Below, one piece after another: positions 1 to 6,483 of a stretch of 6,776 nucleotides of DNA; positions within the stretch are counted from its first letter, which is position 1; every line of letters begins with the position of its first letter. Source of the stretch: DATEEW01 sp035273665. Lineage in GTDB: Bacteria > Pseudomonadota > Gammaproteobacteria > Burkholderiales > SG8-39. The translations under genes and the position numbers were made by a program. The notes beneath the pieces are model-generated. The model had not been told where the DNA came from. It was given only the letters and a program-made list of their open reading frames with translations, and searched no databases. Where the stretch lies: positions 1 through 6,776 of the forward strand of contig DATEOW010000009.1 in the NCBI GenBank assembly GCA_035273665.1, in the 5' to 3' direction.

Positions 1-1235
1 CCGAATACGAGTAAATCAGTCAACGAGTTCGTCCCCAGCCGATTGGCGCCATGCACCGAGGCGCAGGCGCATTCGCCTGCAGCATAAAAACCGGGAACGA
101 TTGTGTTTGGCCCGGCGCTGCCCGGAATCACCACCTCGCCCAGATAGTTCGTCGGAATGCCGCCCATTTGGTAGTGCACCGTCGGCACTACCGGGATGGG
201 TTCTCGCGCCGGATCCACGTTCGCGAATTTGCGCGCGATTTCGCGAATCCCCGGCAGACGTTTCTCGATGACTTCAGGTCCCAGATGATCGAGCTTCAGC
301 AACACGTGATCGCCCATCGGTCCGCAGCCACGGCCTTCCTTCATCTCCGTCGCCATTGCGCGGGAAACGACATCGCGGCTCGCCAAATCTTTCGCGGTCG
401 GCGCGTAGCGTTCCATGAAGCGCTCGCCATTCTTGTTGAGCAGGTAACCGCCCTCGCCCCGAACGCCTTCAGTGATGAGCACGCCTGCGCCGGCGACGCC
501 GGTCGGGTGGAATTGCCAGAACTCCATATCCTCAAGCGGAATACCCGCACGCGCCGCCATGCCCGCGCCGTCGCCCGTGTTGATAAACGCATTCGTCGTC
601 GCCGCGAAAATCCGTCCGGCCCCACCGGTGGCGAACAAAGTGGCGCGACCCTGCAGCACGTAGACCTCGCCGGTTTCCATTTCCAACGCGGTCACGCCCA
701 GCACGTTGCCTTGCTGATCGCGTATCAGATCAAGCGCCATCCACTCGACATAGAAATGCGTGCGCGCCCGTACATTGCGCTGGTAAAGCGTGTGCAGCAT
801 CGCATGGCCTGTACGGTCGGCGGCGCAGCAAGATCGTTGCACCGCAGGACCTGCGCCTAAATTCTGCATGTGGCCGCCGAACGGGCGCTGATAGATCGTG
901 CCGTCTTCGTTGCGGTCGAAGGGCATGCCGAAATGTTCGAGTTCGATCACCACTTCCGGCGCCGTGCGACACATGAACTCGATAGCGTCCTGATCGCCCA
1001 GCCAATCGGACCCCTTGACGGTGTCGTACATGTGCCATTGCCACGAATCCGGTCCCATGTTGCCCAGGGCTGCGCCGACGCCGCCCTGCGCTGCGACCGT
1101 GTGCGAACGCGTCGGAAAAACTTTGGACAGCACCGCGACTTTCAAGCCCGCTTCGGCTAACTGCAACGCCGCGCGCAAGCCCGCGCCCCCTGCGCCTACG
1201 ACGATCACATCGAATTGTCGAATTGCTAGCGCCAC
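1..1235 (-). CDS. sdhA: Succinate dehydrogenase flavoprotein subunit, N-terminal 411 residues (runs off left edge)
   Basis: This is the catalytic FAD subunit of respiratory complex II, oxidising succinate to fumarate on the cytoplasmic face of the membrane and passing electrons to the iron-sulfur subunit SdhB. I translated the minus strand by hand from a GTG at 1235; much of the frame was checked base by base from the start to about position 421, with further checks near 175 and over 1-60, all in one frame. The dinucleotide-binding VGAGGAG is at residues 13-19. SHTVAAQGG places the flavin-linking histidine at 45. QFHPTG has H243, HYQMGG has H354 and HGANRLG has R399; these match the E. coli active-site residues H242, H354 and R399 as I remember them. 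The GTG start aligns with the E. coli N-terminus, and a GAGG lies just upstream, unusually close. The gene begins 3 bases after the sdhD stop. About 180 C-terminal residues are outside the window. Confidence 0.96.
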   Translation of the reverse strand, partial: MALAIRQFDVIVVGAGGAGLRAALQLAEAGLKVAVLSKVFPTRSHTVAAQGGVGAALGNMGPDSWQWHMYDTVKGSDWLGDQDAIEFMCRTAPEVVIELEHFGMPFDRNEDGTIYQRPFGGHMQNLGAGPAVQRSCCAADRTGHAMLHTLYQRNVRARTHFYVEWMALDLIRDQQGNVLGVTALEMETGEVYVLQGRATLFATGGAGRIFAATTNAFINTGDGAGMAARAGIPLEDMEFWQFHPTGVAGAGVLITEGVRGEGGYLLNKNGERFMERYAPTAKDLASRDVVSRAMATEMKEGRGCGPMGDHVLLKLDHLGPEVIEKRLPGIREIARKFANVDPAREPIPVVPTVHYQMGGIPTNYLGEVVIPGSAGPNTIVPGFYAAGECACASVHGANRLGTNSLTDLLVF

Positions 1236-1238
1236 GCC

Positions 1239-1583
1239 TCAGCTCGTCCAGAGTATTTGTGCGGCCCACCCTGCGTACGCAAGCAAGGCAATGGCGACCA
1301 TCATGAATAACGCGAGCCGAAGGCCGGCAGGCTTGATGTAGTCCATGAGGATGTCGCGCATGCCGACCCACGAGTGATAAAGCAAGGCGAGAAAACAAAT
1401 CATTGTCGCCAGACGCAGCCACCCTTGGCCGAAAAACGCGCGCCAAGCGTCATAGCCCGCAGGTTGTGTGAGACCCAGCGCGATCAGAAAGAGCACGGTG
1501 TAGGCGACGATGAATACAGCCGTCAGACGCTGTGCGATCCAATGGCCGGTCCCGTGTGGCGCCGCGAAGAGTGTGCGTTTCAC
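1239..1583 (-). CDS. sdhD: Succinate dehydrogenase membrane anchor subunit SdhD, 114 residues
   Basis: This is the smaller hydrophobic anchor of complex II, which with SdhC binds heme b and forms the quinone site. The open frame extends further upstream to 1748, but that part overlaps sdhC and lacks membrane-protein character, so I chose the GTG at 1583. From there the protein begins VKRTLFAAP and has the usual family length. Three hydrophobic segments are visible at about residues 17-38, 56-74 and 88-112. YHSWVGMRDILMDY gives H70 as the likely heme ligand and D81-Y82 near the quinone site, matching E. coli H71, D82 and Y83 with a one-residue offset (family knowledge). The GTG overlaps the sdhC stop by four bases (GTGA), which suggests translational coupling. 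Confidence 0.93.
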   Translation of the reverse strand: MKRTLFAAPHGTGHWIAQRLTAVFIVAYTVLFLIALGLTQPAGYDAWRAFFGQGWLRLATMICFLALLYHSWVGMRDILMDYIKPAGLRLALFMMVAIALLAYAGWAAQILWTS

Positions 1584-1972
1584 AGCAGGAAAGCCCAGAT
1601 CATCAACAAACTGATTGCCGGACTGAGCCAAACGACAACGCGAGCACTCGCACGCGCCGTATGCAAATCGCTCCCCAGATGCACATCCAGGAGCAGTAGG
1701 CGTATGCCTGACAAGGTGTGTTGCACAAAGGCCCAGATGACGCCGCAAAAAATAAGCTTCGCGAGCGGATGACGCAAAACCTGCATCAATGACGCGAAAC
1801 TGTCGGGCGAGCGCAAACTGATCTGAAGCAAATAGAGGATCGCGGGAATGAGTAAAAACAGCATCGCACCGCTGATACGGTGCAGGATGGAAACAATACC
1901 GGGAAGCGGTAGATTGAAAAGACTGAGGTTGTACCAGATCGGACGTCTTTTCTTCAGCGCGGATTGGGGCAT
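1580..1972 (-). CDS. sdhC: Succinate dehydrogenase cytochrome b556 subunit SdhC, 130 residues
   Basis: This is the larger membrane anchor of complex II; it holds heme b with SdhD and contributes to quinone reduction. The N-terminus RRPIWYNLSLFNLPLP, followed by SILHRISG, is the family signature. S28 and R32 correspond to the E. coli quinone-site residues S27 and R31. QHTLSGIRLLLLD places the probable heme-ligating histidine at residue 85 (E. coli H84). Three hydrophobic segments fall near residues 33-52, 70-95 and 110-130. The ATG at 1972 is preceded by GAGGA three bases upstream (1976-1980), so the start is well placed. It is the first gene of the leftward sdhCDA cluster, and its upstream region is shared with the divergent mdh. 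Confidence 0.95.
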   Translation of the reverse strand: MPQSALKKRRPIWYNLSLFNLPLPGIVSILHRISGAMLFLLIPAILYLLQISLRSPDSFASLMQVLRHPLAKLIFCGVIWAFVQHTLSGIRLLLLDVHLGSDLHTARASARVVVWLSPAISLLMIWAFLL

Positions 1973-2057
1973 CGGTCCTCGGGTTCGAACGAATCTGGAT
2001 TTAGTGATTGCTTAGAGCAGCTTGACCGCGCGACATCTCCTCAAGCCGAAGCGATGG

Positions 2058-2063
2058 ATTATA
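2058..2063 (-). promoter_or_regulatory. Candidate -10 element for the sdhCDA transcript
   Basis: The minus strand reads a perfect TATAAT here, about 86 bases before the sdhC start. No good -35 box lies 16-18 bases upstream, where the sequence is C-rich (CCCCAA or GCCCCA), so this promoter may depend on an activator or be weak. A start near 2051 would give a leader of about 78 nt. The assignment is inferred from motif and position only. Confidence 0.5.
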
Positions 2064-2106
2064 AACAACCCCGCCCTGCTTGGGGCCATTCCGGCAATTT
2101 CGCGCG

Positions 2107-2135
2107 TTGACGCTCGGACATTGGCCGCCTAAACT
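2107..2135 (+). promoter_or_regulatory. Candidate sigma70-type promoter for mdh-acnA
   Basis: TTGACG at 2107-2112 and TAAACT at 2130-2135 are separated by exactly 17 bases. The -35 matches five of six consensus positions and the -10 four of six. Transcription would start near 2142 and leave a leader of about 75 nt before the mdh ATG. The region between this and the sdhC -10 is short, so a regulator binding between them could influence both directions. This is a motif-based inference. Confidence 0.5.
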
Positions 2136-2217
2136 CAGCTCATCTTTGCGCATTGCATCGGCCATTGCCCCACAATCGATAGCCGCCTCGCTTTTTAGCC
2201 CTTCCGGAGTTTGATTC

Positions 2218-3201
2218 ATGTCCAAAACCCCTGTACGCGTCGCCGTCACGGGCGCCGCCGGCCAGATCGGTTATAGCCTTGTCTTTCGTATTGCCAGCGG
2301 GGAAATGCTGGGCAAAGACCAGCCTGTCATTTTGCAGTTACTCGAAACGACGCCCGCACTGAATGCGCTGAAAGGCGTCGTCATGGAATTGGACGATTGC
2401 GCCTTTCCTTTACTCGCCGGCGTTGTGCAAACCGACGATCCGCGCCTTGCATTCAAAGATGCGGATATTGCGATACTCGTGGGTGCGCGTCCGCGCTCCA
2501 AAGGCATGGAGCGGCGCGATTTGCTCGAAGCGAATGCGCAGATTTTTACGGTGCAAGGCAAGGCATTGAACGAAGTTGCCCAGCGCAATATAAAAGTTCT
2601 CGTCGTCGGCAACCCCGCCAACACAAACGCGTACATTGCCATGCGTAGCGCGCCGGACTTACCGCCGGAAAACTTCACCGCCATGTTGCGGCTCGATCAC
2701 AACCGCGCGCGCTCGCAGCTCGCTGCGAAAAGCGGCAAACCGGTAGATAGCGTGGAAAAGCTGATCGTCTGGGGCAATCACTCGCCCACGATGTATCCGG
2801 ACTATCGTTTCGCCACCATCGGCGGATCGCCCGCACCGGCGACGATCAACGATGAGACTTGGTATCGCGACACTTTCATTCCGACTGTCGCGAAACGCGG
2901 CGCGGCGATCATTGAAGCGCGCGGCCTCTCCTCCGCCGCGAGTGCGGCGAACGCAGCGATCGATCATGTGCGCGATTGGGTGCAAGGCACGAACGGCAAA
3001 TGGGTCACGATGGGCATACCGTCGAAGGGTGCCTATGACATTCCCGAAGGCATCGTATACGGCGTTCCTGTCACCTGCGAGGCGGGTCGATACAAACTCG
3101 TCGAAGGCCTGGACATCGATGCCTTCAGCCGCGAACGCATGGATGTCACCCTCAAGGAATTGCTGGAAGAGCGTGAAGGCGTAAAACACCTGCTTGTTTG
3201 A
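2218..3201 (+). CDS. mdh: Malate dehydrogenase, type 2 (NAD-dependent), 327 residues
   Basis: This soluble enzyme reversibly oxidises malate to oxaloacetate with NAD. The N-terminal nucleotide-binding loop TGAAGQIG covers residues 11-18, and the acidic residue E43 at the end of the second strand fits NAD rather than NADP preference. The mobile loop ARPRSKGMERRDLL carries substrate-binding R93 and R99. GNPANTNA includes N132, LDHNRA includes D160 and R163, and WGNHSPTMYPD carries catalytic H188, completing the Asp-His pair. Length and sequence fit the cytosolic-like type 2 family common in Betaproteobacteria and Xanthomonas, distinct from the ~312-residue E. coli Mdh. The ATG has GGAG eight bases upstream (2206-2209). 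It is probably the first gene of an mdh-acnA transcript, as no terminator hairpin is visible in the 35-base gap. Confidence 0.97.
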   Translation: MSKTPVRVAVTGAAGQIGYSLVFRIASGEMLGKDQPVILQLLETTPALNALKGVVMELDDCAFPLLAGVVQTDDPRLAFKDADIAILVGARPRSKGMERRDLLEANAQIFTVQGKALNEVAQRNIKVLVVGNPANTNAYIAMRSAPDLPPENFTAMLRLDHNRARSQLAAKSGKPVDSVEKLIVWGNHSPTMYPDYRFATIGGSPAPATINDETWYRDTFIPTVAKRGAAIIEARGLSSAASAANAAIDHVRDWVQGTNGKWVTMGIPSKGAYDIPEGIVYGVPVTCEAGRYKLVEGLDIDAFSRERMDVTLKELLEEREGVKHLLV

Positions 3202-3236
3202 TTCCCTCCGTTTTTTAATTTTTTTCTTCGACGGCT

Positions 3237-5939
3237 ATGCCCCACAACACATTCAACACCTTGCAAAGCTTCAAGCTCGGCGCGGGCAAAACCGGGCAGT
3301 TCTATTCCCTTCCCGCGCTGGAAAAGGCGCGCCTCGGTCGAATTTCGCGTCTGCCGGTTTCGATTCGCATCGTGCTCGAAGCGGTGTTGCGCAATCTCGA
3401 CGGCAAGAAAATTACCGAACAGCATGTGAAGCAGCTTGCCGGATGGCAGCCCAATACTTCGCGCGTCGATGAAATCCCTTTCGTCGTTGCGCGCATTGTG
3501 CTGCAGGATTTCACCGGCGTACCGCTGCTTGCCGATCTCGCCGCGATGCGCGGCGTGGCCAAGCGCATGGAAAAAAATCCGAAGCTGATCGAACCGCTGG
3601 TGCCCGTGGATCTCGTGGTGGACCACTCGGTGCAAGTCGATAATTACGGCAATCGCAATGCGCTCGATCTGAATATGAAGCTCGAGTTTCAGCGCAACCG
3701 CGAGCGGTATCAATTCATGAAATGGGGCATGCAAGCCTTCGATACCTTCAAAGTGGTCCCGCCCGGTATCGGCATCGTGCACCAGGTGAATCTTGAACAT
3801 CTCGCACGCGGCGTGCATCAAAAAGACGGCGTGTTCTACCCCGATACGCTCGTGGGTACCGATAGCCACACGACCATGATCAACGGCATTGGCGTCGTCG
3901 GTTGGGGCGTTGGCGGCATAGAGGCCGAAGCCGGCATGCTCGGTCAACCGGTTTATATGCTCACACCGGATGTCGTCGGGGTGCATCTCAAAGGCAGATT
4001 GCGCGGGGGTGTAACCGCCACCGATCTGGTGCTGACCATCACGGAAATGTTGCGCAAAGCGAAGGTGGTCGGGAAGTTCGTCGAGTTCTTCGGCGAGGGT
4101 GTCGAGAATCTGCGCGTACCCGATCGCGCCACGATCGCGAACATGGCGCCGGAATATGGTGCGACCATCGGCTTCTTCCCCGTGGACGATAGAACGATCG
4201 ACTACTTCAAAGGTACGGGGCGAACGCAAGAGGAAATCGACAATTTTGCGGCGTACTTCAAAGCGCAAAAGCTTTACGGCATTCCGAAGCTAGGAGAAAT
4301 CGACTACAGCAGCATGATCGAGTTGGACCTCGGGAAAGTGACCCCCTCGCTATCCGGACCGAAGCGGCCGCAGGATCGCATTGAAATCGGCGAAGTCAAA
4401 CAACAATTCACCGAGCTATTCGCCGCACCCATCGCGCAGAACGGCTTCAACAAGAAACCGGAAGACCTAAACAAGCGCTTCCTCACGCGCGATGGCGTCG
4501 ACATCGGTTCGGGCGACATTCTTATCGCCGCGATTACCTCCTGTACCAATACGTCGAATCCCGGTGTGTTGCTCGCAGCCGGCTTGCTCGCCAAGAAAGC
4601 GGCCGAGCGTGGACTGACGGTAAAGCCGCACATCAAGACTTCGCTTGCGCCGGGATCGCGTGTCGTCACCGAATATCTACGCAAAGCGGGCTTGCTCGCC
4701 TGTCTAGAGAAACTCGGCTTCTATCTCGCGGGTTATGGTTGTACGACCTGCATCGGGAACTCCGGCCCGCTGGCTGAACCGATTGAAGAAGCCATCGTAC
4801 AAAACGATTTGATTTGCGCCGCCGTCCTCTCGGGCAATCGCAACTTTGAAGCGCGCATCCACGCCAACATCCGCGCGAACTTTCTCGCGTCGCCGCCCTT
4901 GGTGGTTGCGTATGCGATCGCCGGCACCATGCTCAAAGATTTAATGACCGAGCCGCTGGGCAAAGATCCGAAAGGCAAGGATGTATGGATCGGCGATGTC
5001 TGGCCCAGCGAAGAAGAAGTACAGGCCTGCATGAAATATGCGATGGACCCGCCTACCTTTCAGCGGCTGTATAGTAATTTCAGTGAAGGCAATCCGCTGT
5101 GGCAGGAAATCAGCGCAGCGACGGGGGAGGCCTACAACTGGCCGAAGTCGACTTACATCGCCGAGCCGCCTTTTTTCGAAACATTCGGCATGCAGCCCAG
5201 CTCGATTGCTGAAGTGCGCAATGCGCGCATCCTCGCGCTTTTCGGCGATTCGATTACCACCGACCATATCAGTCCGGCCGGCGCGATCAAAGAAACATCG
5301 CCCGCCGGTCAATACCTGATCAAGAACGGTGTGATCAAAGCGGACTTCAATAGCTACGGCGCGCGTCGCGGCAATCACGAAGTCATGATGCGCGGCACCT
5401 TCGCCAATGTGCGCATCAAAAACATGATGCTGCCGCCGAAACCGGACGGCTCCCGCATCGAAGGCGGCTATACGCTCTTTCAACCTTCGGGCGAACAAGA
5501 GTTCATCTACGACGCCGCAATGCGCTATATCGAACAGGGCACCCCGACGGTGATTTTTGCGGGCGAAGAATACGGCAGCGGTTCCTCCCGCGATTGGGCA
5601 GCGAAGGGGACGCAATTGCTCGGTGTCAAAGCGGTGATCGCGCGCAGCTTCGAGCGCATTCATCGTTCCAACCTCGTCGGCATGGGTGTGCTGCCCTTGC
5701 AGTTCAAAGGCGAAGACTCCGTCGAATCGCTGGGCCTCATCGGCAACGAGGTCGTCGACGTTCTCGGCGTGGGCAAAGACTTCAAGCCACAGCAAGACGT
5801 AACGCTGCGCATCAAACGCAGCGATGGCTCAACCCAGGAAGTGAACGTACTACTGCGGATCGATACGCCGATTGAAGTGGACTACTACAAACACGGCGGC
5901 ATACTGCCTTTCGTGCTGCGCGGACTCTTAGCTGCGTGA
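3237..5939 (+). CDS. acnA: Aconitate hydratase A (AcnA/IRP1-type), 900 residues
   Basis: This cytoplasmic [4Fe-4S] enzyme isomerises citrate to isocitrate through cis-aconitate. Cluster ligands are visible as C436 in TSCTNTSNP and C502 and C505 in GYGCTTCIGNSG. The catalytic core spans roughly residues 60-600 and contains DHSVQVDNYG and GTDSHTTMINGIGVVGWGVGG. The C-terminal swivel domain (about 690-830) contains GDSITTDHISPAG and EYGSGSSRDWAAKGT with S784 and R785. Length is close to the 891 residues of E. coli AcnA, and no break is seen. The ATG at 3237 is the only plausible start, because an in-frame TAA lies at 3216-3218. Its ribosome-binding site is poor: only GACGG stands just before the start, after a T-rich tract. 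It follows mdh by 35 bases and ends before a strong terminator. AcnA-type apo-proteins can bind mRNA in some bacteria; nothing here tests that. Confidence 0.97.
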   Translation: MPHNTFNTLQSFKLGAGKTGQFYSLPALEKARLGRISRLPVSIRIVLEAVLRNLDGKKITEQHVKQLAGWQPNTSRVDEIPFVVARIVLQDFTGVPLLADLAAMRGVAKRMEKNPKLIEPLVPVDLVVDHSVQVDNYGNRNALDLNMKLEFQRNRERYQFMKWGMQAFDTFKVVPPGIGIVHQVNLEHLARGVHQKDGVFYPDTLVGTDSHTTMINGIGVVGWGVGGIEAEAGMLGQPVYMLTPDVVGVHLKGRLRGGVTATDLVLTITEMLRKAKVVGKFVEFFGEGVENLRVPDRATIANMAPEYGATIGFFPVDDRTIDYFKGTGRTQEEIDNFAAYFKAQKLYGIPKLGEIDYSSMIELDLGKVTPSLSGPKRPQDRIEIGEVKQQFTELFAAPIAQNGFNKKPEDLNKRFLTRDGVDIGSGDILIAAITSCTNTSNPGVLLAAGLLAKKAAERGLTVKPHIKTSLAPGSRVVTEYLRKAGLLACLEKLGFYLAGYGCTTCIGNSGPLAEPIEEAIVQNDLICAAVLSGNRNFEARIHANIRANFLASPPLVVAYAIAGTMLKDLMTEPLGKDPKGKDVWIGDVWPSEEEVQACMKYAMDPPTFQRLYSNFSEGNPLWQEISAATGEAYNWPKSTYIAEPPFFETFGMQPSSIAEVRNARILALFGDSITTDHISPAGAIKETSPAGQYLIKNGVIKADFNSYGARRGNHEVMMRGTFANVRIKNMMLPPKPDGSRIEGGYTLFQPSGEQEFIYDAAMRYIEQGTPTVIFAGEEYGSGSSRDWAAKGTQLLGVKAVIARSFERIHRSNLVGMGVLPLQFKGEDSVESLGLIGNEVVDVLGVGKDFKPQQDVTLRIKRSDGSTQEVNVLLRIDTPIEVDYYKHGGILPFVLRGLLAA

Positions 5940-5978
5940 GTGTTTAGCCGAGTAGCTACTGCTCGAAAATTGCGCAAT

Positions 5979-6008
5979 AAAAAAAGCCGGCTTTGCAGCC
6001 GGCTTTTT
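5979..6008. terminator. Bidirectional intrinsic terminator between acnA and csp
   Basis: GCCGGCT (5986-5992) pairs perfectly with AGCCGGC (5997-6003) around the four-base loop TTGC. Five further A-T pairs extend the stem, with an A run on the left (5979-5985) and a T run on the right (6004-6008). Read on the plus strand it ends acnA about 40 bases after the stop; read on the minus strand it ends csp about 20 bases after its stop. The symmetry and the convergent genes support use in both directions. Confidence 0.9.
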
Positions 6009-6028
6009 CATTTTGAAATCTGTGCCGC

Positions 6029-6235
6029 TTATTCTTGCGGTCGAATGTTCGAAGCTTGTTTACCTTTTGGACCCGTGGTGATGTCGAAGTCGACGCGCTG
6101 ATTTTCCTTCAGGCTCTTGAAACCTTTGCCTGTGATTGCGGAGAAATGCGCGAACAAGTCTTCACCGCCGCCATCGGGGGTAATGAAGCCATAACCTTTT
6201 TGATCGTTGAACCACTTAACCACACCAGTTGCCAT
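6029..6235 (-). CDS. Cold-shock domain protein, CspA family, 68 residues
   Basis: This is a small single-domain OB-fold protein that binds single-stranded RNA and DNA and typically acts as an RNA chaperone. The start MATGVVKWFNDQKGYGFI is classical. RNP1 is KGYGFITP at residues 13-20 and RNP2 is DLFAHF at 26-31, with the aromatic residues W8, F9, Y15, F17, F28, H30 and F31 that stack on bases. The C-terminal GPKGKQASNI is also typical. AAGGAG lies eight bases upstream of the ATG (6244-6249), an excellent ribosome-binding site. Its own promoter and a leader of about 139 nt suggest post-transcriptional control. Family members differ in whether they respond to cold, growth phase or neither, so the exact paralog cannot be named. 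Confidence 0.96.
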   Translation of the reverse strand: MATGVVKWFNDQKGYGFITPDGGGEDLFAHFSAITGKGFKSLKENQRVDFDITTGPKGKQASNIRPQE

Positions 6236-6374
6236 GAGTACTGCTCCTTAATACTGAAAGATAAACGGGCGACCGCCCACCTGCGAGAACTTCAAGGAGT
6301 AGGAAACCCACGACCTTCGTGCCGCGCCACGCGGCGTCTTCGGACCAGCATACATCGCTGCTTGAGGACTCAGC
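6236..6374 (-). promoter_or_regulatory. Long structured 5' leader of the csp mRNA
   Basis: From the predicted start near 6374 the csp transcript has about 139 untranslated nt, similar to the long leader of E. coli cspA. A six-pair hairpin (GCCGCG, loop UGG, CGCGGC) lies at 6321-6335 and a shorter one (GGGC, loop GGUC, GCCC) at 6267-6278. CUCCUUGA (6292-6299) can pair over eight positions, including one G-U, with UUAAGGAG (6244-6251), which contains the csp Shine-Dalgarno sequence. The second hairpin would sit inside the resulting loop. The pairings are read directly from the sequence; regulatory use is inferred. Confidence 0.5.
6248..6355 (-). CDS. Possible 35-codon leader ORF upstream of csp
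   Basis: An ATG at 6355 opens a frame of 35 codons (beginning MYAGPKTPRG, ending RPFIFQY) that closes with TAA at 6250-6248. The stop overlaps the csp Shine-Dalgarno (TTAAGGAG). The peptide is basic, with five arginines and two lysines, and I do not recognise it. No convincing Shine-Dalgarno precedes it (AAGCAGCG only), and the ATG lies about 20 nt after the predicted transcription start. It could be chance, or a leader whose translation disrupts the pairing that masks the csp ribosome-binding site. Confidence 0.2.
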   Translation of the reverse strand: MYAGPKTPRGAARRSWVSYSLKFSQVGGRPFIFQY

Positions 6375-6380
6375 AGGCCC

Positions 6381-6410
6381 GTTATACCCGCGGCTACTTG
6401 GCATCGTCAA
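6381..6410 (-). promoter_or_regulatory. Sigma70-type promoter for csp
   Basis: On the minus strand TTGACG (6410-6405) and TATAAC (6386-6381) are 18 bases apart, each matching five of six consensus positions. An A/T-rich ATTTTTGTTC segment lies directly upstream (6411-6420) and could act as an UP-like element. Transcription would start near 6374. Confidence 0.65.
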
Positions 6411-6483
6411 GAACAAAAATAGCGCGCCCGCAGGCCCGAGAATTGCGCGACGCCGGGGGTGAATTCGCCTAGAAATCAGCAGG
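6411..6483 (-). other. Spacer between the edge gene and the csp promoter
   Basis: This short stretch follows the stop of the right-edge gene and precedes the csp promoter. It is G+C-rich in its middle and then reads ATTTTTG. A five-pair CGCGC/GCGCG stem with a 17-base loop can be drawn just before the T run, but it is too weak to call a terminator. A nine-base word, GCAGGCCCG on the plus strand, occurs at 6430-6438 and again at 6373-6381. Confidence 0.3.

Noticed and set aside
51..860. 269-residue plus-strand open frame opposite sdhA
   Set aside because: The opposite strand carries a continuous SdhA frame with all its active-site residues; this frame is its arginine- and histidine-rich shadow.
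2001..2249. 82-residue minus-strand frame in the sdhC-mdh intergenic region
   Set aside because: It starts inside mdh, overlaps both candidate promoters and its translation resembles no family.
3033..4268. Long 411-residue minus-strand open frame across the mdh-acnA junction
   Set aside because: It lies entirely opposite two unmistakable genes and the gap between them, and its protein is rich in His, Arg and Phe without any family motif, as expected for an antisense shadow of GC-rich coding sequence.
4941..5795. 284-residue minus-strand open frame within acnA
   Set aside because: It is antisense to conserved aconitase sequence, including the swivel domain, and has no recognisable motif or promoter.
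6216..6416. 66-residue minus-strand frame overlapping the csp start
   Set aside because: It would begin upstream of the predicted csp transcription start and overlap csp in another frame, with no ribosome-binding site.
6411..6450. Possible terminator for the right-edge gene before ATTTTTG
   Set aside because: Only a five-pair stem with a 17-base loop can be drawn, and the T run is more simply explained as an A/T-rich element upstream of the csp -35 box.
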